A stretch of DNA of 34,492 bases from JALOAT01 sp041677345 (GCA_041677345.1 JBAYQE010000021.1:1-34492), one strand, 5' to 3'; positions 15,589-23,313 are shown, numbered from the stretch's first letter. The notes: a model not told the origin generated them from the letters alone. Made by a program: numbers and translations.

Positions 15589-16077
15589 TCAGTGGACCTC
15601 CCCGGTAAGAAACTCGTATGGAATGGAGAGGCGCCGATCGCGCATATGCAGGATCACGGTTGCACGCCACGTCATCGCTCCGGTGACACACACGGGGATC
15701 GTGACATCGGCCCGATAATGCCCTCCTCCGGTCGGCTGCAGTACGGTGCGGTTATATCCCATATCCATCTCAACGCCGGCAAAGTCGAGCTCTACCCGAC
15801 GAGGCTCCAACCCGGAGACTGCGAGAGAAACCTGAAAGGGCCGGGCCAGCGGGATAGGCCGAGTCAGAAACTCGAAGTCGATTTTCCCGTCCGGCAAGAT
15901 CGCGGTACATCCGGCACGCTGCAGGTCGCAGCCGGCTTCAGGCAACACCTGCACGTCCTTGGGTGGAAACAGAAGTGGGGAAACCTTGTAACCGACGACG
16001 CCAACCAATGAGACCGCAAACCCCGCGATCAGGGCCATCAGCTTGCGCCGGCTGCTTGCTTTGCCCGTGGGTTGCAT
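15589..16077 (-). CDS. YtkA/FixH-like membrane-anchored protein
   Basis: 162-aa protein with one N-terminal membrane helix (LMALIAGFAVSLVGVVGYKV) and a periplasmic immunoglobulin-like domain. The domain contains VELDFAGVEMDMGYNRTVLQ and then GGGHYRADVTIPVC, which resembles the YtkA/FixH-like fold often found in copper-handling gene sets; the Met-rich MDMG stretch may bind copper. Three Cys occur (AGCDLQRAGC and PVCVTGA). It is the first gene of the minus-strand copper operon, one base before the first SCO gene. Family assignment is moderate; operon membership is clear. Confidence 0.75.
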   Translation of the reverse strand: MQPTGKASSRRKLMALIAGFAVSLVGVVGYKVSPLLFPPKDVQVLPEAGCDLQRAGCTAILPDGKIDFEFLTRPIPLARPFQVSLAVSGLEPRRVELDFAGVEMDMGYNRTVLQPTGGGHYRADVTIPVCVTGAMTWRATVILHMRDRRLSIPYEFLTGEVH

Positions 16078-16274
16078 CGGAGTCGCGTTCTCTAGCCCAT
16101 TCCTTTATCAAGACTGTGCCGATCCGCCAGGCCGCTGCGCATCTGCTGAAGCACGCAAACGGCTGTTCGGGAGCGGTGCTCGTTTTTATCTGTATCCGTT
16201 GTCGAGTCTGCCCGGGCCATGGCGCTTGTTGAAGGTGACGAATCCTGATTAAGGCCCGTAACGGAGGCGGATCC

Positions 16275-16301
16275 GGGTTAGGAATATTCCTACCCCCCCC
16301 C
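16275..16301. promoter_or_regulatory. palindromic candidate operator, copy 1, with C9 tract
   Basis: TAGGAATATTCCTA (16279-16292) is a perfect 14-bp palindrome, extended by GGG/CCC arms to 16275-16296 with one mismatched pair. It is followed by a run of nine C (16293-16301). The site lies in the 389-base divergent gap between the copper operon (start 16077) and the first sensor kinase (start 16467). The same 12 bases GGAATATTCCTA, one variable base and CCCC recur at 20820-20836 upstream of nosZ. No other gene or RNA is visible in 16078-16466. Confidence 0.55.
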
Positions 16302-16466
16302 GGTGGTCCGGGGCACGGGGCACTTTTTCTTGCATTTGCTGTCTCAATCGGCGGAACCATGCCGGCGCGCCGTGTCCGCCATTCACCTTCACGTACACAG
16401 GCTATTGATTAAGCGCCCAAACAACGCCAGAGTGAGCTGTCTTCGTACACCAGACGGTTTACGCCC

Positions 16467-19043
16467 GTGAGAGTCACCGATAAGCACTTCGTACCGTTCG
16501 CCGGGCCATTGGGGACCACACTCATCATCGTGATCTGGACGGCGCTGGTACTCGCGTCGCTGCTCGCGCAACGGGAGCAACTGAACCGCACTGCGGCCGA
16601 ACTGGCCCGCATCGCGGCCATTTCCAACCTGCAGAAGGACATCACCATCCGCAAGTGGGCCTCGAAGGTCGAAGGGGTGTTCGTGCGGGAGGAACACATC
16701 CCCCCGCTCGACTCGCTCGAGCAGGAGGAGCGCTATACGGCCATACGCAACACCGGCGAGCGCTTCACCATCGTAGGGGTCACGCCCATGCACCTGCTGC
16801 TGGCCATCCAGGGGATGACCAACGAGCAAAGCGGTAGTCGGGAGCGTCTGACATCCAAACAACTGCGCAACCGCGATAATTCTCCGGACGATTGGGAACA
16901 CAATGCCCTCGAGCAGTTGGAGGATGGCTCCAACATGATCACCGAGACCCTCCCGGCCAAGAACGGGCACGGCCTGATGCGCGTGATGATCCCCATGCGC
17001 ATGGAGGAGGAGTGCCTCACATGCCACCGCGACACCCTCGTTCCGGTCGGTGGCCTGCGGGGGGCGGCGACCATCTCCGTCGACCTCCTCACCTACCGCA
17101 ATGCCCAGGAGCCCACCTGGCGGGCGATCCAGACCTGGCATGGTGTCATCTGGATGCTTGGCGTCGCCACGCTCATGCTGCTGCACTACGTCGCGGTCAA
17201 GCGGGCGCGGGAACAGAGCCGACAGGACCAGGAACGCAGAGAGAATGAAATGGCCTTCGCCTCCATGGCGGAAGGCGCCGCCATCACCGACGCCGAGGGG
17301 ACGATCCTCTGGGTCAACGATGCCTTCTGCCGAATCTCCGGCTATCAGCGCAACGAGGTCATCGGGGCCAATCCGAGGATCCTGAAATCAGGGGTGCACG
17401 ATGCCGCGTTCTACATGAATCTATGGAACCAGTTGACCAGCAAAGGCTTTTGGCGTGGCGAGATCTGGAACAAGCGGCGCAATGGCGAAGTCTTTCCGGA
17501 AGAACTCTCCATCAAGGCCCTGACCGGGCCGGACGGGAAGGCATCCCGATACATTTCCATTTTTTCCGACATCACCTTGCGCAAGAAGAGCGAAATCGAA
17601 CTGGCTGCCTACCGTGAGCACCTGGAGGAACTGGTGAAGCAGCGCACCGAAGAGTTGACGGTTGCACGCGACCAGGCGGAGGCCGCCAATCGCAGCAAGT
17701 CGGTATTCCTGGCCAACATGAGCCATGAATTGCGCACACCGCTTAACGCAGTTATCGGTTTCTCGCAGCTGATGGAGAAGGATCCGGCCCTTTCAAGGGA
17801 AAACCGGCGCAGCCTGGAGATCATCAATCACTCCGGCCGGCACCTGCTCACCCTGATCAACGACATCCTGGAGTTGTCGAAGATCGAATCGGGCAAGATG
17901 GAGATGCTGCCCGAAGAGGTCGATTTGCGGCAGCTGCTGGAACAGGTGGTCGAGATGATGCGCCTGCGTGCCGATGAAGTGGGACTGAAGTTGCGCCTGG
18001 TGTGTGAATCCCTGCCGGCGCTGGTCCAGCTGGACCCTGGCATGCTGCGCCAGGTGATGCTGAACCTGCTCTCCAATGCCGTCAAGTTCACGGACCATGG
18101 CGAAGTCGTGGCGCACGTGGCCGCCCATCCCACTGAACGTGGAACCGTAGAACTGCGCTTCAGCGTGCGCGACACCGGTATCGGCATCAGTCCCGAGGAG
18201 CAGGAGCAGATCTTTTCCTCGTTCGAGCAGGTGGGGCCCTCGCCCCGCGGTGGCACCGGCCTCGGCCTGACCATCAGCAGGCAGTACGTGGAGATGATGG
18301 GTGGCGAACTGCGGGTGGAGTCACGGCTGGGCCAAGGCTCCGATTTTCATTTCACCATCGAGGCACCTGTCATTGACGGCGCCGTACGCCGCATCCCGGA
18401 AGCGGTTGCCCAACCGGTGATTCGTCTCGAACAGCCGGCATCCGTTCTGGTGGTGGACGACAACCAGGAGGGCCGCCTGTTGGTGCGCTCCCTCCTGGAA
18501 CCGCTCGGATTTACTGTCGAGGAAGCCTCGGGCATCGGTCAGGCACGGGCCTTCATCGAAAGCCACAGTGTCGATCTGGTGTTGATTGGGTGGTATTTGG
18601 CCGACGGCAAGGGTATCGATCTCATCCATCAATTCCATGGACGGGGACCTGCATTGGTGATGCTCACCGCGAACGCCACGGCAGAAAGCCGCGAGGCCGC
18701 CTTGGCCGCCGGCGCAGACGGTTTCCTGAGCAAACCGCTGGTGGAAGTGGACCTGCTGCGCATCATCGAGCGCATCCTTCTGCCTAAACTGGCCAGTCCT
18801 GGGCCAAGAGCGGTGCATTGCCATATTCCCCAGCTCAGGGAACTGCTGGCGCAATTGCCCGAGAGCGAGCGTGACCAGTTGGCAAAGGCAGCGATATCAC
18901 TCAATCCCGTGGAAATCGAGACGGCCATCAAACACATCACCGCAAGCGCTCCGGAGCTTTCCGAACAATTGCTGTCGCTATCGAGGCGACGCTGCTACCA
19001 GGAGCTCTGGGACGTGCTCGGGCTTGAAGGGAGTGAAGCATGA
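16467..19043 (+). CDS. hybrid sensor histidine kinase with periplasmic c-heme sensor domain and degenerate receiver
   Basis: 858-aa membrane kinase. Domains in order: membrane helix 1 (about residues 16-35); a periplasmic Tll0287/DUF3365-like sensor (about 36-220) with a c-type heme motif Cys183-Leu-Thr-Cys186-His187; helix 2 (about 224-243); a PAS domain (about 258-370); HisKA with phospho-accepting His420 in FLANMSHELRTPLNAVIGFS; HATPase with MLNLLSNAVKFTD, DTGIGIS and GGTGLGLTIS; a receiver domain (about 663-780); and a helical tail. The receiver keeps its acidic pair (VLVVDDNQEG) and Lys (FLSKPL), but the phospho-acceptor position is Gly708 (DLVLIGWYL), so it is probably non-phosphorylatable. 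Starts at GTG; overlaps the next gene by four bases. Likely senses redox state or a nitrogen oxide through heme (inference). Confidence 0.92.
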   Translation: MRVTDKHFVPFAGPLGTTLIIVIWTALVLASLLAQREQLNRTAAELARIAAISNLQKDITIRKWASKVEGVFVREEHIPPLDSLEQEERYTAIRNTGERFTIVGVTPMHLLLAIQGMTNEQSGSRERLTSKQLRNRDNSPDDWEHNALEQLEDGSNMITETLPAKNGHGLMRVMIPMRMEEECLTCHRDTLVPVGGLRGAATISVDLLTYRNAQEPTWRAIQTWHGVIWMLGVATLMLLHYVAVKRAREQSRQDQERRENEMAFASMAEGAAITDAEGTILWVNDAFCRISGYQRNEVIGANPRILKSGVHDAAFYMNLWNQLTSKGFWRGEIWNKRRNGEVFPEELSIKALTGPDGKASRYISIFSDITLRKKSEIELAAYREHLEELVKQRTEELTVARDQAEAANRSKSVFLANMSHELRTPLNAVIGFSQLMEKDPALSRENRRSLEIINHSGRHLLTLINDILELSKIESGKMEMLPEEVDLRQLLEQVVEMMRLRADEVGLKLRLVCESLPALVQLDPGMLRQVMLNLLSNAVKFTDHGEVVAHVAAHPTERGTVELRFSVRDTGIGISPEEQEQIFSSFEQVGPSPRGGTGLGLTISRQYVEMMGGELRVESRLGQGSDFHFTIEAPVIDGAVRRIPEAVAQPVIRLEQPASVLVVDDNQEGRLLVRSLLEPLGFTVEEASGIGQARAFIESHSVDLVLIGWYLADGKGIDLIHQFHGRGPALVMLTANATAESREAALAAGADGFLSKPLVEVDLLRIIERILLPKLASPGPRAVHCHIPQLRELLAQLPESERDQLAKAAISLNPVEIETAIKHITASAPELSEQLLSLSRRRCYQELWDVLGLEGSEA

Positions 19044-20167
19044 CGGCAGCCCCTGCACTCAATCAGGCGATTACCGAGATCCTGATCGTGGATGACACAC
19101 CGGGCTCTCTGGATCTGCTGAATAACCTGCTGTCCGGTGCCGGCTACGTCGTCAGGGCGGCACAGGATGGCCGCATGGCCCTCCGTTCTGCCCGGGCACG
19201 TCCGCCGGACCTGATGCTGCTCGACATCAGGATGCCGCACATGGACGGCTATGAACTTTGCCGGCTGCTGAAGCAGGACCCCGCGACCCGGGACATCCCC
19301 GTCATCTTCCTGTCGGCGTTGCGCGAAACCGTGGACATGGTGAAGGGGTTCGCCGTTGGCGCGGTGGACTACATTGCCAAGCCCTTTCAGCCCGACGAAG
19401 TCCTGGCCCGGGTAAAGACCCACGTCGAACTGTACCAACTGCAAACGCAGCTCGAGGAAAAGGTGGAGCACCGCACCGAACAGCTGCGCCATTCCCAGAG
19501 CGAATTGAAAGCATCACAGGCGCGGTTGCAGGAATTGACACGCTTTTTGCAAACCGTGCGCGAGGATGAACGCACCTCCATCGCGCGTGAGCTGCATGAC
19601 GAACTGGGACAGGCCCTGACCGTCCTGCGCATCGACTTGAGCTGGCTGCGACGGAAGTGCGGCGACCAGGACGAGATGCGGGAACATGTCGACTCCGCCC
19701 ACGCCCTGGTGGAACGCACCATAGAATCGCTCAGGCGGATCTCGGAAGGCCTGCGTCCCGGAATGCTGGATGTCCTCGGCTTGACTGCCGCACTCGAACA
19801 CCTGGTACACACCTTTATGAAGCGGTACGGCATCGCCTGTGAGTTCTCGGCCGACAAGGATGAGTACGACTTCGGGCCAGGTGCCGCCATCGCGGTGTTC
19901 CGGCTGGTCCAGGAGGCCCTGACCAACGTCTCACGCCATGCAGAGGCCACCCAGGTCGACATCCGTCTGCAGGAGGCCGACGGCAACCTGGTGCTGGTCA
20001 TCCAGGACAACGGCACCGGTTTCGATCACACGGCACCCCGGAAGGGTTTCGGGCTGTTGGGAATGGAGGAACGCGTTTCCATGCTTGGCGGTACAATGAC
20101 CATCGATGGCAGCGCGGGGACCCGGATTGTCGTTGTCTTTCCCTTGTCTTCAGGAGAGTCAAATTGA
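19040..20167 (+). CDS. soluble response-regulator/histidine kinase fusion (REC-HisKA_3, NarX-type transmitter)
   Basis: 375-aa cytoplasmic protein without membrane segments. An N-terminal receiver (about residues 12-130) has an intact site: VDDTP acidic pocket, Asp62 in LMLLDIRMPHMDG, and Lys in YIAKPF. A coiled coil (about 135-175) leads into a HisKA_3 dimerisation domain with His186 in ERTSIARELHDELGQALT, then a NarX/UhpB-like HATPase (VQEALTNVSRHAEAT, then IQDNGTGF and GFGLLGMEERV). Such transmitters phosphorylate LuxR-type regulators, here the next gene. Its receiver may accept phosphate from the membrane kinase upstream, whose own receiver is defective. It overlaps both neighbours by four bases. 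Confidence 0.93.
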   Translation: MTAAPALNQAITEILIVDDTPGSLDLLNNLLSGAGYVVRAAQDGRMALRSARARPPDLMLLDIRMPHMDGYELCRLLKQDPATRDIPVIFLSALRETVDMVKGFAVGAVDYIAKPFQPDEVLARVKTHVELYQLQTQLEEKVEHRTEQLRHSQSELKASQARLQELTRFLQTVREDERTSIARELHDELGQALTVLRIDLSWLRRKCGDQDEMREHVDSAHALVERTIESLRRISEGLRPGMLDVLGLTAALEHLVHTFMKRYGIACEFSADKDEYDFGPGAAIAVFRLVQEALTNVSRHAEATQVDIRLQEADGNLVLVIQDNGTGFDHTAPRKGFGLLGMEERVSMLGGTMTIDGSAGTRIVVVFPLSSGESN

Positions 20168-20817
20168 TACGCATACTCATCGCCGACGACCATGACATCC
20201 TGCGTGCAGGGCTCAAGCACATCCTGAGCGACTCCGGCGATATCATCGTGGGCGGCGAGGCATCCAATGGTGCGGATGCCCTGACCCTGCTGCGCAACGG
20301 CCACTGGGACGCCATTGTCCTGGATCTGACCATGCCTGGGCGTAACGGGATAGAACTGATCAAGCAGATAAAGACCGAGTTCCCCGCGCTCCCGATCCTG
20401 ATCCTCAGCATGCACAAGGAAGACATATATGCAGTAAGGGCATTGAAGGCCGGTGCCGTGGGTTACCTCTGCAAGGACAACGCGGAGTCCATGCTCGTTT
20501 CCGCCATTCGCAAAGTGGCTTCGGGCGGACTGTTCATCAACCAGAGCGTCGCCGAAAGCTTCACCCGGAACGCCCTGCAAGGGCACAACACCCAGCTTCC
20601 GCACAACAGTCTCACTGATCGCAACTACCAGATCTTCCTGATGCTCGTACAGGGTATGGGGGTATCTGAAATCGGGCGCCGCCTCAATCTCAGCGTCAAG
20701 ACCGTGAGCACCCACAAGGCCAACATCATGGCCAAGATGGGCCTCAACAACACCGCCGAGATGGTACGCTACGCCATCCAGCACGACCTGATCGACGACG
20801 ACCCGCCGGTCCCCTGA
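20164..20817 (+). CDS. LuxR/NarL-family response regulator
   Basis: 217-aa DNA-binding regulator. The receiver domain (1-120) has ILIADDHD, phospho-acceptor Asp54 in DAIVLDLTMPGRNG and Lys in GYLCKDN. The C-terminal LuxR helix-turn-helix (about 150-208) reads LTDRNYQIFLMLVQGMGVSE, followed by LSVKTVSTHKANIMAKMGL. Starts at TTG overlapping the kinase stop (TTGA). It is the predicted output of the cassette, probably acting on nosZ, whose start is 188 bases after its stop. A palindrome begins two bases after its stop codon and matches one upstream of the cassette. Confidence 0.93.
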   Translation: MIRILIADDHDILRAGLKHILSDSGDIIVGGEASNGADALTLLRNGHWDAIVLDLTMPGRNGIELIKQIKTEFPALPILILSMHKEDIYAVRALKAGAVGYLCKDNAESMLVSAIRKVASGGLFINQSVAESFTRNALQGHNTQLPHNSLTDRNYQIFLMLVQGMGVSEIGRRLNLSVKTVSTHKANIMAKMGLNNTAEMVRYAIQHDLIDDDPPVP

Positions 20818-20818
20818 T

Positions 20819-20836
20819 CGGAATATTCCTAGCCCC
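20819..20836. promoter_or_regulatory. palindromic candidate operator, copy 2, upstream of nosZ
   Basis: GGAATATTCC (20820-20829) is a perfect 10-bp palindrome continuing TA-G-CCCC. It matches copy 1 at 16281-16296 in 12 consecutive bases plus the CCCC after one variable base. It lies two bases after the response-regulator stop and about 180 bases upstream of the nosZ ATG, a normal activator position. Confidence 0.55.
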
Positions 20837-20908
20837 GATCTCCTGCTTTCTTGTTGCCAATTTGGGAACTCGTCACCTGTCGACTACTCCTTTCGGGGCG
20901 CATGATCT

Positions 20909-20959
20909 GCGCCAAACCACTCATAGGTGAGGCAAAGCACACAGAGTGGTTTCAGGCGT
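20909..20959 (+). promoter_or_regulatory. nosZ leader stem-loop 1
   Basis: AAACCACTC (20914-20922) pairs perfectly with GAGTGGTTT (20944-20952). Below a two-base CA bulge the stem continues for five pairs (GCGCC at 20909-20913 with GGCGT at 20955-20959, one G-T wobble). The loop is 21 bases. The two lowest pairs compete with stem-loop 2. Confidence 0.55.
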
Positions 20960-20980
20960 GTTCCTTGTTTGCAGGAACAC
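20958..20980 (+). promoter_or_regulatory. nosZ leader stem-loop 2
   Basis: GTGTTCCT (20958-20965) and AGGAACAC (20973-20980) form a perfect 8-bp stem with a 7-base loop, 25 bases before the nosZ ATG and 12 bases before the strong Shine-Dalgarno sequence GGGGAGGT (20993-21000). As DNA it could also be a regulator-binding dyad. Confidence 0.55.
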
Positions 20981-21005
20981 AACGGCGACTCAGGGGAGGT
21001 AAGAT

Positions 21006-23291
21006 ATGAGAAGCTTGGCATTAAAGGCAGCAATGGTATTGCTGGCAGCAGGAGTGGGGGTCACTGGGGCAAATGCCGCAGAATCCCTGCAGGATGTCAT
21101 GAAACGTCGGGGTCTGAGTCAACAGGACCTCATGGCGGCAGCAAAGACGTACGTACCGACGGGTAAACGTGACGAGTTTTTGGCATTCAGTTCCGGCGGT
21201 CAGTCGGGACAGGTCCTCGTCTACGGCATTCCGTCGATGCGCATCCTCAAGTACATCGGCGTCTTCACACCGGAGCCCTGGCAGGGTTATGGCTTCGACG
21301 AGGAATCCAAGAAGGTCCTCGCTCAAGGCCGCATCGATGGCATGGACATCACCTGGGGTGATACCCATCACCCGGCGTTCTCCGAAACCAACGGTGAAGC
21401 GGACGGCCAGTTCCTGTTCATCAACGACAAGGCCAACCCGCGTATCGCGGTGCTCGACCTGCGCGACTTCGAAACCAAGCAGATCGTGGTCAACCCGATC
21501 TTCAAGTCGGAGCACGGCGGCGCCTTCGTGACGCCGAACACCGACTACATCTTCGAGGCCTCACAGTACGCAGCGCCGCTGGAGAACAAGAAGTTCTATC
21601 CGCTCGAGGAGTTCAACGAGAAGTACCGCGGCGGTATGACCTACTGGAAGTTCGACCGCAAGGCCGGCAAGATCGACCCGAAGAAGTCCTTCTCCATCGA
21701 ATTGCCGCCCTACTCGCAGGACCTGTCCGACGCGGGTAAGGGTCCTTCCGATGGCTGGTCGTTCACCAACTCGTTCTGCACCGAGCGTTATGTCGGCGGC
21801 ATCGAGAAGGGCCGACCGCCGTATGAAGCCGGTTGCTCCGCCAAGGACACCGACTACCTGCACGTGATCAACTGGAAGAAGGCGGCTGAACTGGTGGCTG
21901 CCGGCAAGGCCAAGAAGATCAACGGCGCAGATGTGCTGACCATCGACACGGCGGTCAAGGAAGGTATTCTGTTCCTGATCCCCGAGCCGAAGAGCCCGCA
22001 TGGCGTCGATGTGACCCCGGACGGCACCAAGATCGTCGTCTCCGGCAAGCTCGACACCCACGTGTCGGTCTACTCCTTCGACAAGATCATGAAGGCCATC
22101 AAGGCCAAGAAGTTCGAGTCCAAGGACCCGTACGGCATTCCGGTGATCAGCATGCAGGACACCCTGCATACTCAGGTGCAGCTTGGCCTCGGCCCCCTGC
22201 ATACGCAGTTCGATTCCAAGAAGTGCGTCGCCTATACCTCCCTGTATGTGGACAGCCAGGTGGCGAAGTGGGACTTCTGCGAAGGCAAGGTGCTGGACAA
22301 GATCTCCATCCACTACAACATCGGTCACTTGATGACCATGGAAGGCGACACCGCCAAGCCCGCTGGCAAGTACCTGGTGGCGCTCAACAAGCTGTCCATC
22401 GACCGCTTCAACCCGGTGGGTCCCCTGCATCCGCAGAACCACCAGTTGATCGACATCAGCAACGACAAGATGCAGCTGCTGTATGACATGCCGCTGCCCT
22501 TGGGTGAGCCGCACTACGTCGTCGCCATCGATGCCAAGAAGCTGAAGCCCGGCGTGCGCTACAAGGTCGGCACCGATACCCGTACCGACAGCAAGCATCC
22601 GGGCGCGGTACGTGCCGGTGAAGAGCGCATCGAGCGCAACGGCAACAAGGTAACGGTGTACGGTACGCTGATTCGTTCCCACATCACGCCGGAGACCATC
22701 GAGGTCGAAGTGGGTGATGAGGTGACGATCAACCTGACCAACCTCGAGCGTGCCCAGGACGAGACCCACGGCTTCACGGTTTCCACCTACAACGTGCATG
22801 CCTCGGTGGAGCCCGGCAAGACCGCATCGGTCAAGTTCAAGGCATTCAAGGAAGGCGTCTATCCGTACTACTGCACGGAGTTCTGCTCGGCGCTGCATCT
22901 TGAGATGCAGGGTTACCTCCTGGTCAAGCCGAAGGGCTGGAAGGCGACCAAGAAGGAACTCGCCAAGGGCACCTACACCGAGGCAGAGTACCAGGCGATC
23001 CTGAAGCGCGTGGCCGATACCCAGGCGGTCATCGACTCCGTCGTGGGCTACATCACCAGCACCAACTACAAGGACTTCCCGGATGTGGTCAACCTGGTCG
23101 CGGATGCTACCGACCAGTTGGACAAGATCCCGGACGCCAAGTCCAGGCACGAGGCCGCCGCTGCCAAGAAGGATTGGGAGCAGGCCAGTCTCTGGGCTGA
23201 GCAGGTGTGGCAGTACCAGGTGAAGGCGGCCGATATCGGCCTCCGCGCCAAGACCTACCTTGAGCAGAACGGTGCCAAGGTCATCAAGTAA
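21006..23291 (+). CDS. nosZ: nitrous-oxide reductase, clade II (Sec-exported)
   Basis: Periplasmic copper enzyme reducing N2O to N2, 761 aa. The signal peptide (MRSLALKAAMVLLAAGVGVT, cleavage near ANA-AE) lacks a twin arginine, which together with the gene order marks the clade II (atypical) type. The seven-bladed propeller carries CuZ ligand motifs DTHHPAF, KSEHGG, SPHGVDVTPDG, LGLGPLHTQFD, HYNIGHLMTMEGD and the later HPQNHQ region. The CuA cupredoxin domain has THGFTVSTYNVH, then Cys623, Cys627, His631 and Met634 in YYCTEFCSALHLEM. A helical extension of about 115 residues follows CuA without any CxxCH, unlike the heme-bearing tail of the Wolinella enzyme. Strong Shine-Dalgarno sequence; structured leader upstream. 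Confidence 0.98.
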   Translation: MRSLALKAAMVLLAAGVGVTGANAAESLQDVMKRRGLSQQDLMAAAKTYVPTGKRDEFLAFSSGGQSGQVLVYGIPSMRILKYIGVFTPEPWQGYGFDEESKKVLAQGRIDGMDITWGDTHHPAFSETNGEADGQFLFINDKANPRIAVLDLRDFETKQIVVNPIFKSEHGGAFVTPNTDYIFEASQYAAPLENKKFYPLEEFNEKYRGGMTYWKFDRKAGKIDPKKSFSIELPPYSQDLSDAGKGPSDGWSFTNSFCTERYVGGIEKGRPPYEAGCSAKDTDYLHVINWKKAAELVAAGKAKKINGADVLTIDTAVKEGILFLIPEPKSPHGVDVTPDGTKIVVSGKLDTHVSVYSFDKIMKAIKAKKFESKDPYGIPVISMQDTLHTQVQLGLGPLHTQFDSKKCVAYTSLYVDSQVAKWDFCEGKVLDKISIHYNIGHLMTMEGDTAKPAGKYLVALNKLSIDRFNPVGPLHPQNHQLIDISNDKMQLLYDMPLPLGEPHYVVAIDAKKLKPGVRYKVGTDTRTDSKHPGAVRAGEERIERNGNKVTVYGTLIRSHITPETIEVEVGDEVTINLTNLERAQDETHGFTVSTYNVHASVEPGKTASVKFKAFKEGVYPYYCTEFCSALHLEMQGYLLVKPKGWKATKKELAKGTYTEAEYQAILKRVADTQAVIDSVVGYITSTNYKDFPDVVNLVADATDQLDKIPDAKSRHEAAAAKKDWEQASLWAEQVWQYQVKAADIGLRAKTYLEQNGAKVIK

Positions 23292-23295
23292 CCTG

Positions 23296-23313
23296 GTTTG
23301 ATGTAAATCAAAC
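23296..23313. promoter_or_regulatory. perfect FNR/ANR-type box
   Basis: GTTTGAT-GTAA-ATCAAAC: the core TTGAT-N4-ATCAA is a full match to the established FNR/ANR/DNR consensus and is extended by two further paired bases on each side. It lies five bases after the nosZ stop and is centred 71 bases upstream of the first cytochrome ATG. A weak -10-like TGAGAT at 23332-23337 would sit at about the class II activator distance. Confidence 0.8.

Noticed and set aside
16225..16245. Possible FNR-like half-sites (TTGAA-N4-ACGAA) upstream of the sensor kinase
   Set aside because: Three mismatches to the palindromic consensus; not distinguishable from chance beside the perfect box at 23296-23313.
20851..20890. 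Possible sigma-70 promoter for nosZ (TTGCCA or TTGGGA as -35)
   Set aside because: No acceptable -10 at 16-18 bases; start-site mapping would be needed.
21006..21090. Twin-arginine signal on NosZ (would make it clade I)
   Set aside because: Only one Arg (MRSLALK) before the hydrophobic core; the gene order with nosB, nosG, nosH and cytochromes supports clade II.
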